DNA from: an uncultured Bacilli bacterium
GTDB lineage: Bacteria; Bacillota_I; Bacilli_A; RF39; UBA660
Length of the DNA stretch: 7,914 bases
Assembly (NCBI GenBank): GCA_934101445.1
Contig: CAKORQ010000037.1
Span: 1-7,914 of the forward strand
Direction: 5' to 3'
Within the stretch, counting starts at the first letter, position 1, and every line of letters begins with the position of its first letter. A program made the translations under genes and the position numbers. Below the pieces are notes generated by a model. The model was not told the origin of the DNA and ran no database searches. It was given only the letters and a program-made list of their open reading frames with translations. Below are positions 1 to 6,439 of this stretch, piece by piece.

Positions 1-1072
1 GTTTTATATCGTTTAATTCTTTTTCTTTCGTCTTTTTATGTTTAAATAAGATATCAGTTTTCATAACTATAAATAATAATATTAGCATTAAAATAATGTA
101 AATAGTCATAGCCAGTTTTTGGTCCCCTAAAACAAAAAAGATAGAAACTGCACTAAACATAATTGTAATACTATAAATTATTAAAATAGAAGTACGAGGA
201 GAAAATTTAAGCTTTAATAACTGGTGATGCAAATGATCATGGTCAGGAGTAAAGATTCCTTTATGGGAAATAGCCCTTCTTAAAATAGCAAAAAGAGTAT
301 CAAAAATAGGAATAGCCATAATTAAAACAGGAATAACAATACTAGTTAAAGTCGTGGCTTTAAATCCTAAAAGAGCAATAACTCCAACGATAAAACCTAA
401 AAAGTCACTACCACAATTGCCCATGTAAGTTTTGGCGGGCGGAAAATTATAAACAAGAAAACCGGATGTGGCTCCAAACATAATAAGGGCTAAAATGACA
501 TCTAAGCCTTCCATCTGTGTAAACACTAAACCAATTATGGCAATAGTAGCAAAATAGATAGAACAGATACCCCCGGCTAAGCCATCTAACCCATCAATTA
601 AATTTACCATGTTAATGAAGGCTATTAAGAAAATAATAGTAATAAAATAATTCAAAGGATAAGGAAATGTTAAATTAAGTCCTAAAATGGAAACGTTATT
701 TAAAACCAAGCCTCCGTAAACTGATACTGTAAATGCGGCTATAAAATGCGTTAATAATTGATATTTGGCTTTGACTGGATTAATTGAATCAACAAACCCG
801 ACTAAAACCAGTAGAAAAGAGGCCATAAGAATGGATAACATCATGGTACTTTCTCTAGCAAAGAGCATATATCCCACCATAAATGATAGGAAAATAGCAA
901 TACCTCCTAACCGGGGCATCGGTTTTTTTTGAAATTTTCTAATACCATCCGGATAATCCATGGCTCTGACATGAATAGCCACCTTCATCGTAACCGGTAT
1001 TAAAATAACACTACAAATAAATGTTATTAGTATAATTAAGAATACATTGTGTCCATTAACAATAACTTCCAT
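1..1072 (-). CDS. TagO/WecA-like polyprenyl-phosphate GlcNAc-1-phosphate transferase (3' end beyond window)
   Basis: This multi-pass membrane protein belongs to the MraY/WecA/TagO family, which transfers a sugar-1-phosphate from a UDP-sugar to undecaprenyl phosphate on the cytoplasmic face, starting wall teichoic acid or other surface glycans. 357 residues are visible and the frame is open at the left edge, so only a short tail is missing. ATG is at 1072, preceded by AGGGGG at 1077-1082 that overlaps the stop of the upstream gene (8 bp gap). Family signatures in order: PMPRLGG at 51-57, GFVDS at 92-96, NLIDGLDGLAGG at 157-168, MGNCGS at 217-222, and the WecA/TagO-specific HLHH at 280-283. The HLHH motif separates it from MraY proper. 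Many hydrophobic helices fill the spaces and the visible C-terminus is Lys-rich. Oddity: the family DD motif reads D95-S96 and GDxGS reads GNCGS (N219), so two of three key acidic residues are changed. The family call is firm; the exact substrate and the activity are not. Confidence 0.9.
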   Translation of the reverse strand, partial: MEVIVNGHNVFLIILITFICSVILIPVTMKVAIHVRAMDYPDGIRKFQKKPMPRLGGIAIFLSFMVGYMLFARESTMMLSILMASFLLVLVGFVDSINPVKAKYQLLTHFIAAFTVSVYGGLVLNNVSILGLNLTFPYPLNYFITIIFLIAFINMVNLIDGLDGLAGGICSIYFATIAIIGLVFTQMEGLDVILALIMFGATSGFLVYNFPPAKTYMGNCGSDFLGFIVGVIALLGFKATTLTSIVIPVLIMAIPIFDTLFAILRRAISHKGIFTPDHDHLHHQLLKLKFSPRTSILIIYSITIMFSAVSIFFVLGDQKLAMTIYIILMLILLFIVMKTDILFKHKKTKEKELNDIK

Positions 1073-1080
1073 AAATCCCC

Positions 1081-2520
1081 CTAGTCTTTTAAGATATTAT
1101 ACTCGGTATCTTCATTAATATCATTTTCTAATTTATTAGAATCATCTAACTTATTTAAGTTAATATTACTAGTTTCCCCATTTATTCCTTTTTTATTTCT
1201 TTTTTTGTGTTTATTATTATAATATATTTTTTTGATTTTCTCAATTTCTTTATCTTTATGTTTTATTTTTTCTTCTAAAACAAGAGTTAATTTACGGGCT
1301 TTACGATTTTTACTAGAAATAATCATTATTATTATTAAACTTAATAAAATTATAGCTCCTGATGATGCTAAGACATATAGAAAGAACATATAATCTTGGG
1401 ATAAAGAGTTATATAAATCGCTGTCAAATATAATATAAGTATTATCCTTTTGATTATAAAGATAAGTATGAACAGTATTATCTTCTAAATTACGTCCTTC
1501 AAAGACATAGTAATCATTGGCTACTTTCTTATATTGATAGGCTTTTATTTTATTGTCATTAATAGTTAGTTCTTTTTCTATGTATCCTTTTAAATTTAAA
1601 GAATTATTAGTAGGTAAGATAATTAGGTTATCACTTACTAATTCATAATATTTAGAATATTTATTATCTTCATAAATAAAGAAATTAGTAATACCTAAAC
1701 TATTTTTTAAGGCTACTAAGGTTATATTAGTGTTTTCATTAACAAAGCAAGGTACTGTTTCATCTGAAATACTACAAGTAGTTTCACTATACAACGAAGG
1801 AATTTCCAAATTGCGAGAAGTTTTTAAAATAGTATATTCTTCATTATTAACATTTACGTGAATAGGATTTTCATCTGTAACCGAAACATTGATTGTATAA
1901 GTTCTTAAATCTCCATTTTGAGCCTTAACATCTATTTTAAATTTATTTTCGCCATCAGTTACATCAAATTCACCGGTGCCACTAACAGTCGAAGTGGCAT
2001 CTTTTTTAACGGCACTAATATTTATTTTCGTGGTGTTAGGAGGAACAACAACTGAATATTCTAGAATTTCACTATCAAATACCGGAGATAATTCATAACC
2101 ATCAACTTTCAAACTACTTAAAGTATTAATTTTAGAATCAGGGGCTTTTTCTTTAACGGTTACTGTTTTATTACCACTTAAGTTAATGGTATTACCAGCC
2201 TCATCAGTAACATTACCTTCTAATTGGAAGTTAATTACACCGGTTGAACTGGCTTTACAAGTGGTGGAGAAGGTTTTGGTCGTATTTTTGGCATCGCCGG
2301 TGGCATCAGCCCATTTTTGAGTACAGCCGTTTGTATTTCCAGAACTTGAAATTTTAATTTGCCAACTGGCAGCACCACTTACCGTTACGGAAGCGGTTAC
2401 TTTATTACCATTGGTAATATTACCACTAGAAACTTTAAAGTTATAAGATGGAGCCGCATAAGTTGTTGTTATGCCTAAACTAAGTAAGGCTAGAGTATAT
2501 AATAAATGTTTTTTCTTCAT
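1081..2520 (-). CDS. Cadherin-like beta-sandwich surface protein with one membrane anchor
   Basis: A 479-residue exported protein of unknown function. ATG at 2520 has AAAGGA six bases upstream. Visible parts: signal peptide at 1-22 (KKK, hydrophobic core, TTYAA); an Ig/cohesin-like beta domain at about 24-122 with Cys66 and Cys88; a cadherin-like beta-sandwich domain (PF12733 type) at about 131-213, recognised by SLKVDGYELSPVFD, the Y-S-V-V-V-P strand and ENKFKIDVKAQNG followed by TYTINV; an uncharacterised extracellular region at about 218-370 with Cys249 and Cys258 close together; one transmembrane helix at about 378-402; and a Lys-rich, probably coiled-coil cytoplasmic tail at 404-445 ending in an acidic Asn-rich stretch. 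The topology is N-out, C-in. It lies 40 bp after the dockerin-bearing glucosaminidase with no terminator between, and 8 bp before the TagO-like gene, so co-transcription is likely. A role as surface scaffold or anchor is inferred only from architecture and neighbours. Confidence 0.85.
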   Translation of the reverse strand: MKKKHLLYTLALLSLGITTTYAAPSYNFKVSSGNITNGNKVTASVTVSGAASWQIKISSSGNTNGCTQKWADATGDAKNTTKTFSTTCKASSTGVINFQLEGNVTDEAGNTINLSGNKTVTVKEKAPDSKINTLSSLKVDGYELSPVFDSEILEYSVVVPPNTTKINISAVKKDATSTVSGTGEFDVTDGENKFKIDVKAQNGDLRTYTINVSVTDENPIHVNVNNEEYTILKTSRNLEIPSLYSETTCSISDETVPCFVNENTNITLVALKNSLGITNFFIYEDNKYSKYYELVSDNLIILPTNNSLNLKGYIEKELTINDNKIKAYQYKKVANDYYVFEGRNLEDNTVHTYLYNQKDNTYIIFDSDLYNSLSQDYMFFLYVLASSGAIILLSLIIIMIISSKNRKARKLTLVLEEKIKHKDKEIEKIKKIYYNNKHKKRNKKGINGETSNINLNKLDDSNKLENDINEDTEYNILKD

Positions 2521-2560
2521 ATTAAATCCTTTCTTTAACTAATTATTATTTAACTTATTT

Positions 2561-4372
2561 TTATAATTGATTAATATTGGTTTGACCTAATAAGTATTGT
2601 CTTAATTTAAGAAGATCAGCCGAGTTAATTATTCCATCACCGGTTAAATCAGCGGCTTCTTTGTAAGCACCACTTAAGTCTTTGGTACTTAATAAGTATT
2701 GACGCAAGCGAAGTAAATCAGCCGAATTAACAAGACCATCGCCGGTTAAATCGCCATAAACAATTGCTGTATAACTTTTACCGTCATTAAATGTTATTTT
2801 GGTTCCTGTAGCAATCAAGTTATCACTACTATAAATTACGCTTAATTCTTTAGCCTTAAGACTACTAATCGTACTACCGATATTAAAGCCTTTTAAGTAA
2901 TTACCGTATTCTTTTAAACCTAAGTTATCAATGATTGTCTTACTACTTGGTACTACTGTGATGTCATCACTACCAGTATTACCATTATTATTGTTATTAT
3001 TATCATCTGGTTCCGGAGTTGGAGCGATATAATCTCCACAAATCATACAGTAATATCCAGTAGCATAGATTAAGCCAGGATAAACACCGGTTGTGGCCCC
3101 GATATTAAAGAAGTTATAGATACCTTGGTATTCATTACCATTATAAGTAAATCTTTCGCCGGTACTAGCAATACTACCATTTACCCCTAATTCTTGACGA
3201 GCAAGAGAGGCTAAATAAAGGGGTGACATATCATAAGTTTTACCGGCTTCAACAAAGATACTTTTATAACTTTGTTTATCTAAAATACTATCTTTTTTCA
3301 TAAAAGTATTATTTAAGACACCTTGGACTAATTCTTCTGTATACTTTTCATCATAATTTAAAGATTCAAATTGAAAAATATATTTTTCTGTTAAGAAGTT
3401 ACGAGGATCCATATAATAAGCAGTTGCCGAAGTTGTTGGAACATACCATCTACTTCCTTCGACTAGTTTCATACTCTTATCATAATAATTAGACATATCT
3501 ATAGCACCGGCTAATTTTTCTTTATTAACAGCATAGGAAAAATCTTCGCCAGTTTGCATTCCTTTAAATTGCCAAGTTGGATGAATAGTATGTAAATATC
3601 TTAGAATGCGTTTATAACTTTCTGGAAAACCTTCGTTATTTAAAGTCTCTTCAAAAGTTTGGTCAGTAACTTCATCTTGATAAGGAATATTATCAACTAA
3701 GTTATTAATTTGTCTATTAGGAGTTTCATCATAGCCAATATATCTATCATATCTATCAGCCATATTATTAAATATCGGAATACTAAAGATAAAATCTAAC
3801 TCTAAAAGTCCTTGCTTTTTATAGGCGTTATAGGTTGTTACAGACTCACTTGATGGAGCAGCAATATTGGTTTGATATTGATGGTTATATAAAGCACTTT
3901 CGGCTTTTGGGTTAACATTAAATTTTTTTAAGTAAGAAGTATATTGACCTCGTGAAATATAGCCACTTCCTATCCATTTGGCCCCACCCATTATGGCTTT
4001 TTTAGGGGTATTCCATGGTCTACCATATTGTTCATCTTCAATATTACCGGCTAAATAAGCCGAGCAAATATATCCTTTGGTATCGTTATAGATTATTTGT
4101 TTCCACCCTTTTTTACAGTTACTGGTGCTAACGATATTATCACTAACTACGGTTACTTCGCTACCCTCATCAATACTCATAATAATATTGATATTACCAT
4201 CGACGGTATTAGCATTGGTATTAGGTTCCCGTCTAAAATTAACATCTCCTGTAGTATAGGCTTTATAATTAGTTTTGGCACTAACTCTACTAAGTCCGCC
4301 CCCAAAATAATTTGTAAGAATTCCTACTATTAAAATGCCCCTTACTAATTTTCCCATTTTATCCTTTTGCAA
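2561..4372 (-). CDS. Secreted SH3 / beta-N-acetylglucosaminidase / dockerin protein with permuted catalytic domain
   Basis: A 603-residue exported wall hydrolase related to LytD-type glucosaminidases (LYZ2/GH73-like), which cut the glycan strands of peptidoglycan. Numbering is from TTG 4372. Parts in order: signal peptide at about 1-32; bacterial SH3 domain at 36-108 (VNFRREP to GYICSAYL, with Cys86 and Cys103); a segment at 116-204 with YGRPWNTP, AIMGGAKWIG, GQYTSYLKKFNV, HQYQTN and FSIPIFNNM; a linker; a segment at 240-439 with EGFPESYK, YYMDPRNFL, IFQFESL, LASLARQELG and YNFFNIGA; a C-M-I-C pair (442-445); an Asn/Asp-rich linker at 451-470; and a dockerin at 539-603 after a small beta module. 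Glu394 in RQELG is the probable catalytic acid. In LytD and Atl-type domains the GGAK-HQY part follows the YNFF part; here it precedes it, a circular permutation. Start: TTG 4372 has AGGTGAT five bases upstream; ATG 4357 with AAAGGA four bases upstream is a real alternative (598 residues). Confidence 0.88.
   Translation of the reverse strand: MQKDKMGKLVRGILIVGILTNYFGGGLSRVSAKTNYKAYTTGDVNFRREPNTNANTVDGNINIIMSIDEGSEVTVVSDNIVSTSNCKKGWKQIIYNDTKGYICSAYLAGNIEDEQYGRPWNTPKKAIMGGAKWIGSGYISRGQYTSYLKKFNVNPKAESALYNHQYQTNIAAPSSESVTTYNAYKKQGLLELDFIFSIPIFNNMADRYDRYIGYDETPNRQINNLVDNIPYQDEVTDQTFEETLNNEGFPESYKRILRYLHTIHPTWQFKGMQTGEDFSYAVNKEKLAGAIDMSNYYDKSMKLVEGSRWYVPTTSATAYYMDPRNFLTEKYIFQFESLNYDEKYTEELVQGVLNNTFMKKDSILDKQSYKSIFVEAGKTYDMSPLYLASLARQELGVNGSIASTGERFTYNGNEYQGIYNFFNIGATTGVYPGLIYATGYYCMICGDYIAPTPEPDDNNNNNNGNTGSDDITVVPSSKTIIDNLGLKEYGNYLKGFNIGSTISSLKAKELSVIYSSDNLIATGTKITFNDGKSYTAIVYGDLTGDGLVNSADLLRLRQYLLSTKDLSGAYKEAADLTGDGIINSADLLKLRQYLLGQTNINQL
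2585..2752 (-). repeat. Duplicated dockerin calcium-binding motif
   Basis: Two copies of about 22 codons, at 2687-2752 and 2585-2650, encode DLTGDGLVNSADLLRLRQYL and DLTGDGIINSADLLKLRQYL, separated by a 12-residue spacer. These are the two F-hand loops of a type I dockerin: Asp at loop positions 1, 5 and 12, Asn at 9, and Thr in place of the usual Asn at 3, in both copies. The residue pair at positions 10-11, which sets cohesin preference in clostridial dockerins, is Ser-Ala in both, so the two faces look equivalent. The DNA copies remain similar, pointing to internal duplication plus constraint. Confidence 0.85.
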
Positions 4373-4377
4373 AGTTA

Positions 4378-4384
4378 ATCACCT
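4378..4384 (-). promoter_or_regulatory. Ribosome binding site supporting a TTG start
   Basis: On the minus strand AGGTGAT pairs fully with the 3' part of the 16S anti-Shine-Dalgarno sequence and sits five bases before TTG 4372. The competing AAAGGA at 4362-4367 is only four bases before ATG 4357, short for that part of the anti-SD. Both starts leave a usable signal peptide. Confidence 0.5.
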
Positions 4385-4399
4385 ACTTTTATCTTCTTA

Positions 4400-4428
4400 A
4401 TTATAGCAAAATATTCTATTTTTTTAAA
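4400..4428 (-). promoter_or_regulatory. Extended -10 promoter of the glucosaminidase operon
   Basis: On the minus strand TGCTATAAT (4400-4408) is a perfect extended -10 element. A weak -35, TTTAAA (4423-4428), lies 17 bases upstream. Transcription would begin near 4393, leaving a leader of about 20 bases before TTG 4372. This suggests housekeeping sigma-A expression of the three left-hand genes. Identified by reading only; no start-site data. Confidence 0.6.
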
Positions 4429-4480
4429 TAGTTATAGTTTTTTTAATGTAAAGCAATAGACAATAATAATTATTCCACAG

Positions 4481-4525
4481 AAAAAACACCTATTATTATA
4501 TTTTTCATATAATAAATTAGGTGTT
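4481..4525 (-). terminator. Hairpin terminator after the spoVID-ysxE-like unit
   Basis: Arms 4485-4500 and 4508-4525 form two 8-bp helices separated by a 2-base bulge, closed by a 7-base loop. On the minus strand the stem runs straight into a T6 tract (4481-4486), as expected for leftward rho-independent termination. The stem is AT-rich, with only the CACC/GGTG core strong, so efficiency may be modest. It sits about 150 bases after the stop of the kinase-like gene. Confidence 0.6.
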
Positions 4526-4531
4526 AAATAT

Positions 4532-4717
4532 ATGTGTAATAATCGACCAAGAATCCCCAATTTTTTTACTATTCTGGCTATAATTGGACTTTCCGTTCTT
4601 ATTTTTTATCAAACTTTAATTACTCTTATTTTACCCTTAAGATTTAATATTTTTATTCTTTTAATTGAAGTTTCAATTCTCTTCTTTCTCCTTTTTAGAA
4701 TAATATGGCCTTATTAA
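4532..4717 (+). CDS. Possible small two-helix membrane protein
   Basis: A 61-residue plus-strand frame with ATG at 4532 and AGGTG eight bases upstream. The product starts with a short polar, basic stretch (CNNRPRIPN), followed by two hydrophobic segments at about 11-34 and 39-59 separated by a single Arg, and ends in WPY. I recognise no family. Against it: T-rich DNA encodes hydrophobic residues by chance; its codons include CGA, CCC, CTG and CTC, which look less common in neighbouring genes; its last 45 bases overlap the convergent kinase-like gene; and its AGGTG lies inside the stem of the leftward terminator, where it would be masked in any transcript starting further upstream. It would be the only plus-strand gene here. 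Confidence 0.35.
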   Translation: MCNNRPRIPNFFTILAIIGLSVLIFYQTLITLILPLRFNIFILLIEVSILFFLLFRIIWPY

Positions 4718-5569
4718 TTTTTCTGTTCTTTTAATATAATCAACTATTAAAGCCACATTGCAAGTTTTATTAAATTCAGATTCATCTTCTTTTATTTTAT
4801 CGGGAAGAGATAATAAAATAAATAAAAGTTTTTCTTCATCTTTACTAAGTTTAAAGTTTTTTAAATATTCTTTTAGGATACCACTAAAATTGCAAGTTAA
4901 ATATTCATTTTTATATAAATTAACAATATCAATAATTGGGGTATCAAAAGTATACTTATCCCAGCTTAATAAATAACTATCCATCCCTTTAATAAAATGG
5001 TCTAAAGATAAATTATTATGAACAAGGCAAACGCGTTGTTTATTTTGTTCTTTAACCAGATTAAACCATTCATCTAATTCATTTTCTATAAAGACTAGGT
5101 CATTATTAACAAGACTATAATTAAGAAGAAAATAATAATTAGCGGGACTATTATATACTTCATTAAATGCCTCATCATATTTTCTACTATAATAATCTTT
5201 AAGAAAGAGAACGTTACTTTTAATATTGTCATAAACTTCAGTATATTTATCATCAGTTACTTCTTTAAAGTAGGCAGTTTTATTATGAAGTTTACTGACG
5301 ACTAAAATCATATCTAATAACTGCTGTTCTTTAGGAGTATCCAGGCTATTTACGTATTCATAAGTAATATATTTATCATTTTGTTCTACTATCTTTGGAA
5401 AATTAGTAAAATTCCGGGAATTTAGATAGCTAAATAGTTCATTAATATTTTTATTAGTCGGTTTTATAACATAATCACCAGTAGTACTAAAGAGATTGAT
5501 AGTTTTACCTTTAAGGGTATATTTTAAGGGTTTATATTTATCTATTAGAATTTTTAATTCATTATTCAT
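4673..5569 (-). CDS. ysxE: YsxE/CotS-family kinase-fold spore coat protein, probably inactive as a kinase
   Basis: A 298-residue protein with the layout of aminoglycoside/choline kinase-like proteins, the fold shared by Bacillus CotS, YutH and YsxE. N-lobe features: GDYVIKPT with Lys36 as the likely nucleotide-lobe lysine, and YITYEYV as the hinge strand (67-73). The C-lobe has HNNLSLDHF at 184-192 where active members have H-G-D-x-x-x-x-N, and LSWDKY at 201-206 where they have the metal-binding I-D-W. The catalytic Asp, the downstream Asn and the metal Asp are therefore Asn, His and Ser, so a structural or binding role is more likely than phosphotransfer. The ATG lies inside the last codons of the SpoVID-like gene (8-bp overlap, ATGAATAA) with no clear ribosome binding site, implying translational coupling. 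The adjacency matches spoVID-ysxE in Bacillus subtilis, which supports the name more than sequence alone does. The C-terminus is Lys/Glu-rich. Confidence 0.7.
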   Translation of the reverse strand: MNNELKILIDKYKPLKYTLKGKTINLFSTTGDYVIKPTNKNINELFSYLNSRNFTNFPKIVEQNDKYITYEYVNSLDTPKEQQLLDMILVVSKLHNKTAYFKEVTDDKYTEVYDNIKSNVLFLKDYYSRKYDEAFNEVYNSPANYYFLLNYSLVNNDLVFIENELDEWFNLVKEQNKQRVCLVHNNLSLDHFIKGMDSYLLSWDKYTFDTPIIDIVNLYKNEYLTCNFSGILKEYLKNFKLSKDEEKLLFILLSLPDKIKEDESEFNKTCNVALIVDYIKRTEKLIRPYYSKKEKEEN

Positions 5570-6329
5570 CTTGTAATTCAGGAATAATTACTTTTTCACC
5601 CATAACCCATTGTAAGTTAGAATTATATTCATCTATTAATTCTTTATTAACTTTATATTTATTAATAATAGTATTAATATCTTCACCGTCACTTAAAATA
5701 TGAATATGGTAAGTTACATAAGTATTTAAGGCATTGCTGACGTTATTTAAGACTACTTCTTTATTATGGTTGATGGTTAGATTTTCGTCTATATTTTTTT
5801 CTTTAATTTCAACGTTATTATCTTTAAGACTTATATTATCAGTTATTTTATTAGTACTTATCTCGTTGTGTAATTTAATATCATCAAGAAGGTTATCTAG
5901 TTCCCTAGCGGCTTGGTCTTCTCTTTCTTTAGAACCAATACCCTCTTTATCCTCGTTAGTAAAAGTTATAGCCTCTTTTACTTCAGATTCTTTAGGAGCA
6001 TTTTCCTTAACAACTTCATAATCAATACCAAATTCAATATTTACTTTTAAAGTGTCATCATCAATTATATCATAAGTAAAATTGTTAATATCATATTTGA
6101 TTGAATCCCGAATAATATCATCAGTTAGCGATACACTAAAAGGAAGACGATACTTAAACGGTTCTTTATTGACACTTAATTCATGAATTTTATAATCTCC
6201 GGAAATAATAAATTCGCCTTCAATATCTTCATCTAAAACATTGGCCTCATATTCTAAAGAAATGGAAGTAATATCGGCAATTTTAGTATTGAAGACAATT
6301 TCTTTCTCATAAGGTACATTCATTTTCAT
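5562..6329 (-). CDS. spoVID: SpoVID-like spore coat morphogenetic protein with C-terminal LysM
   Basis: A 255-residue protein without signal peptide or membrane segment. ATG at 6329 has AGAGGA nine bases upstream. Residues about 6-107 form a beta-rich domain resembling the SpoVID N-terminus: ISLEYEANVLDEDIEGEFIISGDY, then RLPFSVSLTDDI and NIEFGIDYEV. A charged, low-complexity linker at 108-200 follows, then a LysM domain at 206-250 (YHIHILSDGEDINTI, YKVNKELIDEYN, GEKVIIP). In Bacillus, SpoVID is made in the mother cell and drives encasement of the forespore by coat proteins; its LysM has been linked to peptidoglycan-precursor binding. This copy is less than half the Bacillus length (about 575 residues), mostly because the linker is short. 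A SigE-like promoter lies just upstream, and the next gene is YsxE-like, as in Bacillus. An alternative is a generic LysM coat protein; the domain order and the neighbour favour SpoVID. Confidence 0.75.
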   Translation of the reverse strand: MKMNVPYEKEIVFNTKIADITSISLEYEANVLDEDIEGEFIISGDYKIHELSVNKEPFKYRLPFSVSLTDDIIRDSIKYDINNFTYDIIDDDTLKVNIEFGIDYEVVKENAPKESEVKEAITFTNEDKEGIGSKEREDQAARELDNLLDDIKLHNEISTNKITDNISLKDNNVEIKEKNIDENLTINHNKEVVLNNVSNALNTYVTYHIHILSDGEDINTIINKYKVNKELIDEYNSNLQWVMGEKVIIPELQDE

Positions 6330-6351
6330 AAAATCAATTCCTCTCTAAAAA

Positions 6352-6381
6352 ATAGTATGAAGGAAATTTTATTTATATTAC
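6352..6381 (-). promoter_or_regulatory. SigE-like sporulation promoter
   Basis: On the minus strand CATACTAT (6352-6359) matches the SigE -10 consensus CATACANT at seven of eight places. GTAATATA (6374-6381), 14 bases upstream, resembles the ATA-centred SigE -35. No good sigma-A -10/-35 pair is seen between the lysS terminator and the SpoVID-like ATG. SigE drives spoVID in Bacillus, so the match fits the gene it precedes. Confidence 0.45.
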
Positions 6382-6390
6382 TTAAAGATT

Positions 6391-6431
6391 TTTAGAAAAG
6401 AAAAAAAGCCTAAATTTAATATAGACTTTTT
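6391..6431 (-). terminator. Rho-independent terminator of lysS
   Basis: Arms 6403-6412 and 6422-6431 form a 10-bp stem (one G-T wobble) with a 9-base loop. On the minus strand it is followed by a T-rich run extending to about 6391. It starts eight bases after the lysS stop codon and separates that gene from the sporulation unit. Confidence 0.8.
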
Positions 6432-6439
6432 AACAAAGA

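Noticed and set aside
2521..2560. Possible separate promoter or terminator between the glucosaminidase and cadherin-like genes
   Set aside because: Only 40 bases, with a ribosome binding site and no hairpin followed by a T tract; read-through is the simpler view.
2585..2752. Tandem DNA repeat or mobile-element end
   Set aside because: The similarity is explained by the two calcium-binding loops of the dockerin, in frame and separated by the normal spacer.
4097..4333. Plus-strand open frame opposite the SH3-coding part of the glucosaminidase gene
   Set aside because: It is fully antisense to a well-supported gene, has no recognisable domain and no clear ribosome binding site.
4508..4513. TATAAT as a plus-strand -10 element
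   Set aside because: It lies in the stem of the leftward terminator and has no -35-like sequence 16-18 bases upstream; an AT-rich palindrome easily produces it.
4758..4976. Plus-strand open frame opposite the kinase-like gene
   Set aside because: It is antisense to a supported gene; its Ser/Leu/Phe-rich product is typical of the complement of an AT-rich Lys/Glu-rich gene.
5734..6021. Plus-strand open frame of 95 codons opposite the SpoVID-like linker
   Set aside because: It mirrors a low-complexity acidic linker, giving a Ser/Leu-rich product with no domain.
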